DNA from: a virus | Virus record (IMG/VR): IMGVR_UViG_3300042561_000228 | Location: 1-33,710 of that record | Reading direction: 5' to 3' (one strand) | DNA length: 33,710 bases | Part shown: positions 33,695 to 33,710 of the stretch, piece by piece | Numbering within the stretch: the first letter of the stretch is position 1 | Layout of the letters: every line of letters starts with the position of its first letter | Position numbers and translations under genes: made by a program | Notes under the pieces: generated by a model | Databases searched by the model: none | What the model was told of the DNA's origin: nothing | What the model saw: only the letters and a program-made list of their open reading frames with translations

Positions 33695-33710
33695 TTATAT
33701 GAACTTTAAA

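Noticed and set aside
1-33710. tRNA genes, integrase, attachment sites or transposons
   Set aside because: No cloverleaf with a recognisable T-loop, no recombinase motif and no terminal repeats were seen by eye. A covariance-model search was not possible here.

Overview
The window is a late, structural-gene stretch of a contractile-tailed (myovirus-type) bacteriophage distantly related to T4. All supported genes lie on the minus strand, so the layout is read from right to left. The DNA is AT-rich except in one large repeat block. T4-type gene order is recognisable: neck gp13, gp14 and gp15, tail tube gp19, gp26/gp51, tape measure gp29, a gp48/54-like protein, gp53, a hub protein, and finally gp32. 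Sheath, terminase and capsid genes are not in the window. The host cannot be named. Shine-Dalgarno-like sites (AAGG, AGGA) and sigma70-like boxes appear only at some genes. Sequence style resembles uncultured aquatic T4-like phages, but that is an inference.

Right part (33653 to 28211): a DUF5872-like protein, a small cupin, a Gp88/DUF7227-like cysteine-motif protein, then the neck and tail-completion proteins gp13-, gp14- and gp15-like. Middle part (28141 to 18635): two fibre genes. The first encodes 2002 residues, with about 1730 residues of Gly-X-Y (mostly GTS/GSS/GNG-type) repeat and a C-terminal S74 intramolecular chaperone. The second encodes 1162 residues with about eleven VGIGTTSP modules and a short collagen-like segment. 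Left-middle part (18479 to 15793): an HAD-phosphatase/nucleotidyltransferase fusion, the tail tube gene in what looks like its own promoter-terminator unit, and an HxGH cytidylyltransferase-like protein.

Left part (15743 to 58): a gp26-like assembly chaperone whose reading frame passes a run of seven T into a second frame lacking an ATG or GTG start (a probable programmed frameshift just before the tape measure gene), the tape measure protein, three baseplate proteins, a small unknown protein, a short divergent family A DNA polymerase, two unknown proteins, and a cysteine-free gp32-like ssDNA-binding protein followed by a terminator.

The strongest unexplained signals are four. (1) The gp26/gp51 frameshift. 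(2) A sense-strand TATTTAT element placed 4 to 7 bases before the start codon of eight genes, which may be a phage late promoter giving leaderless or near-leaderless messages. (3) A shared N-terminal pattern resembling the T4 capsid-targeting sequence on three proteins, including the Gp88-like one. (4) The very long proline-poor collagen-like fibre.
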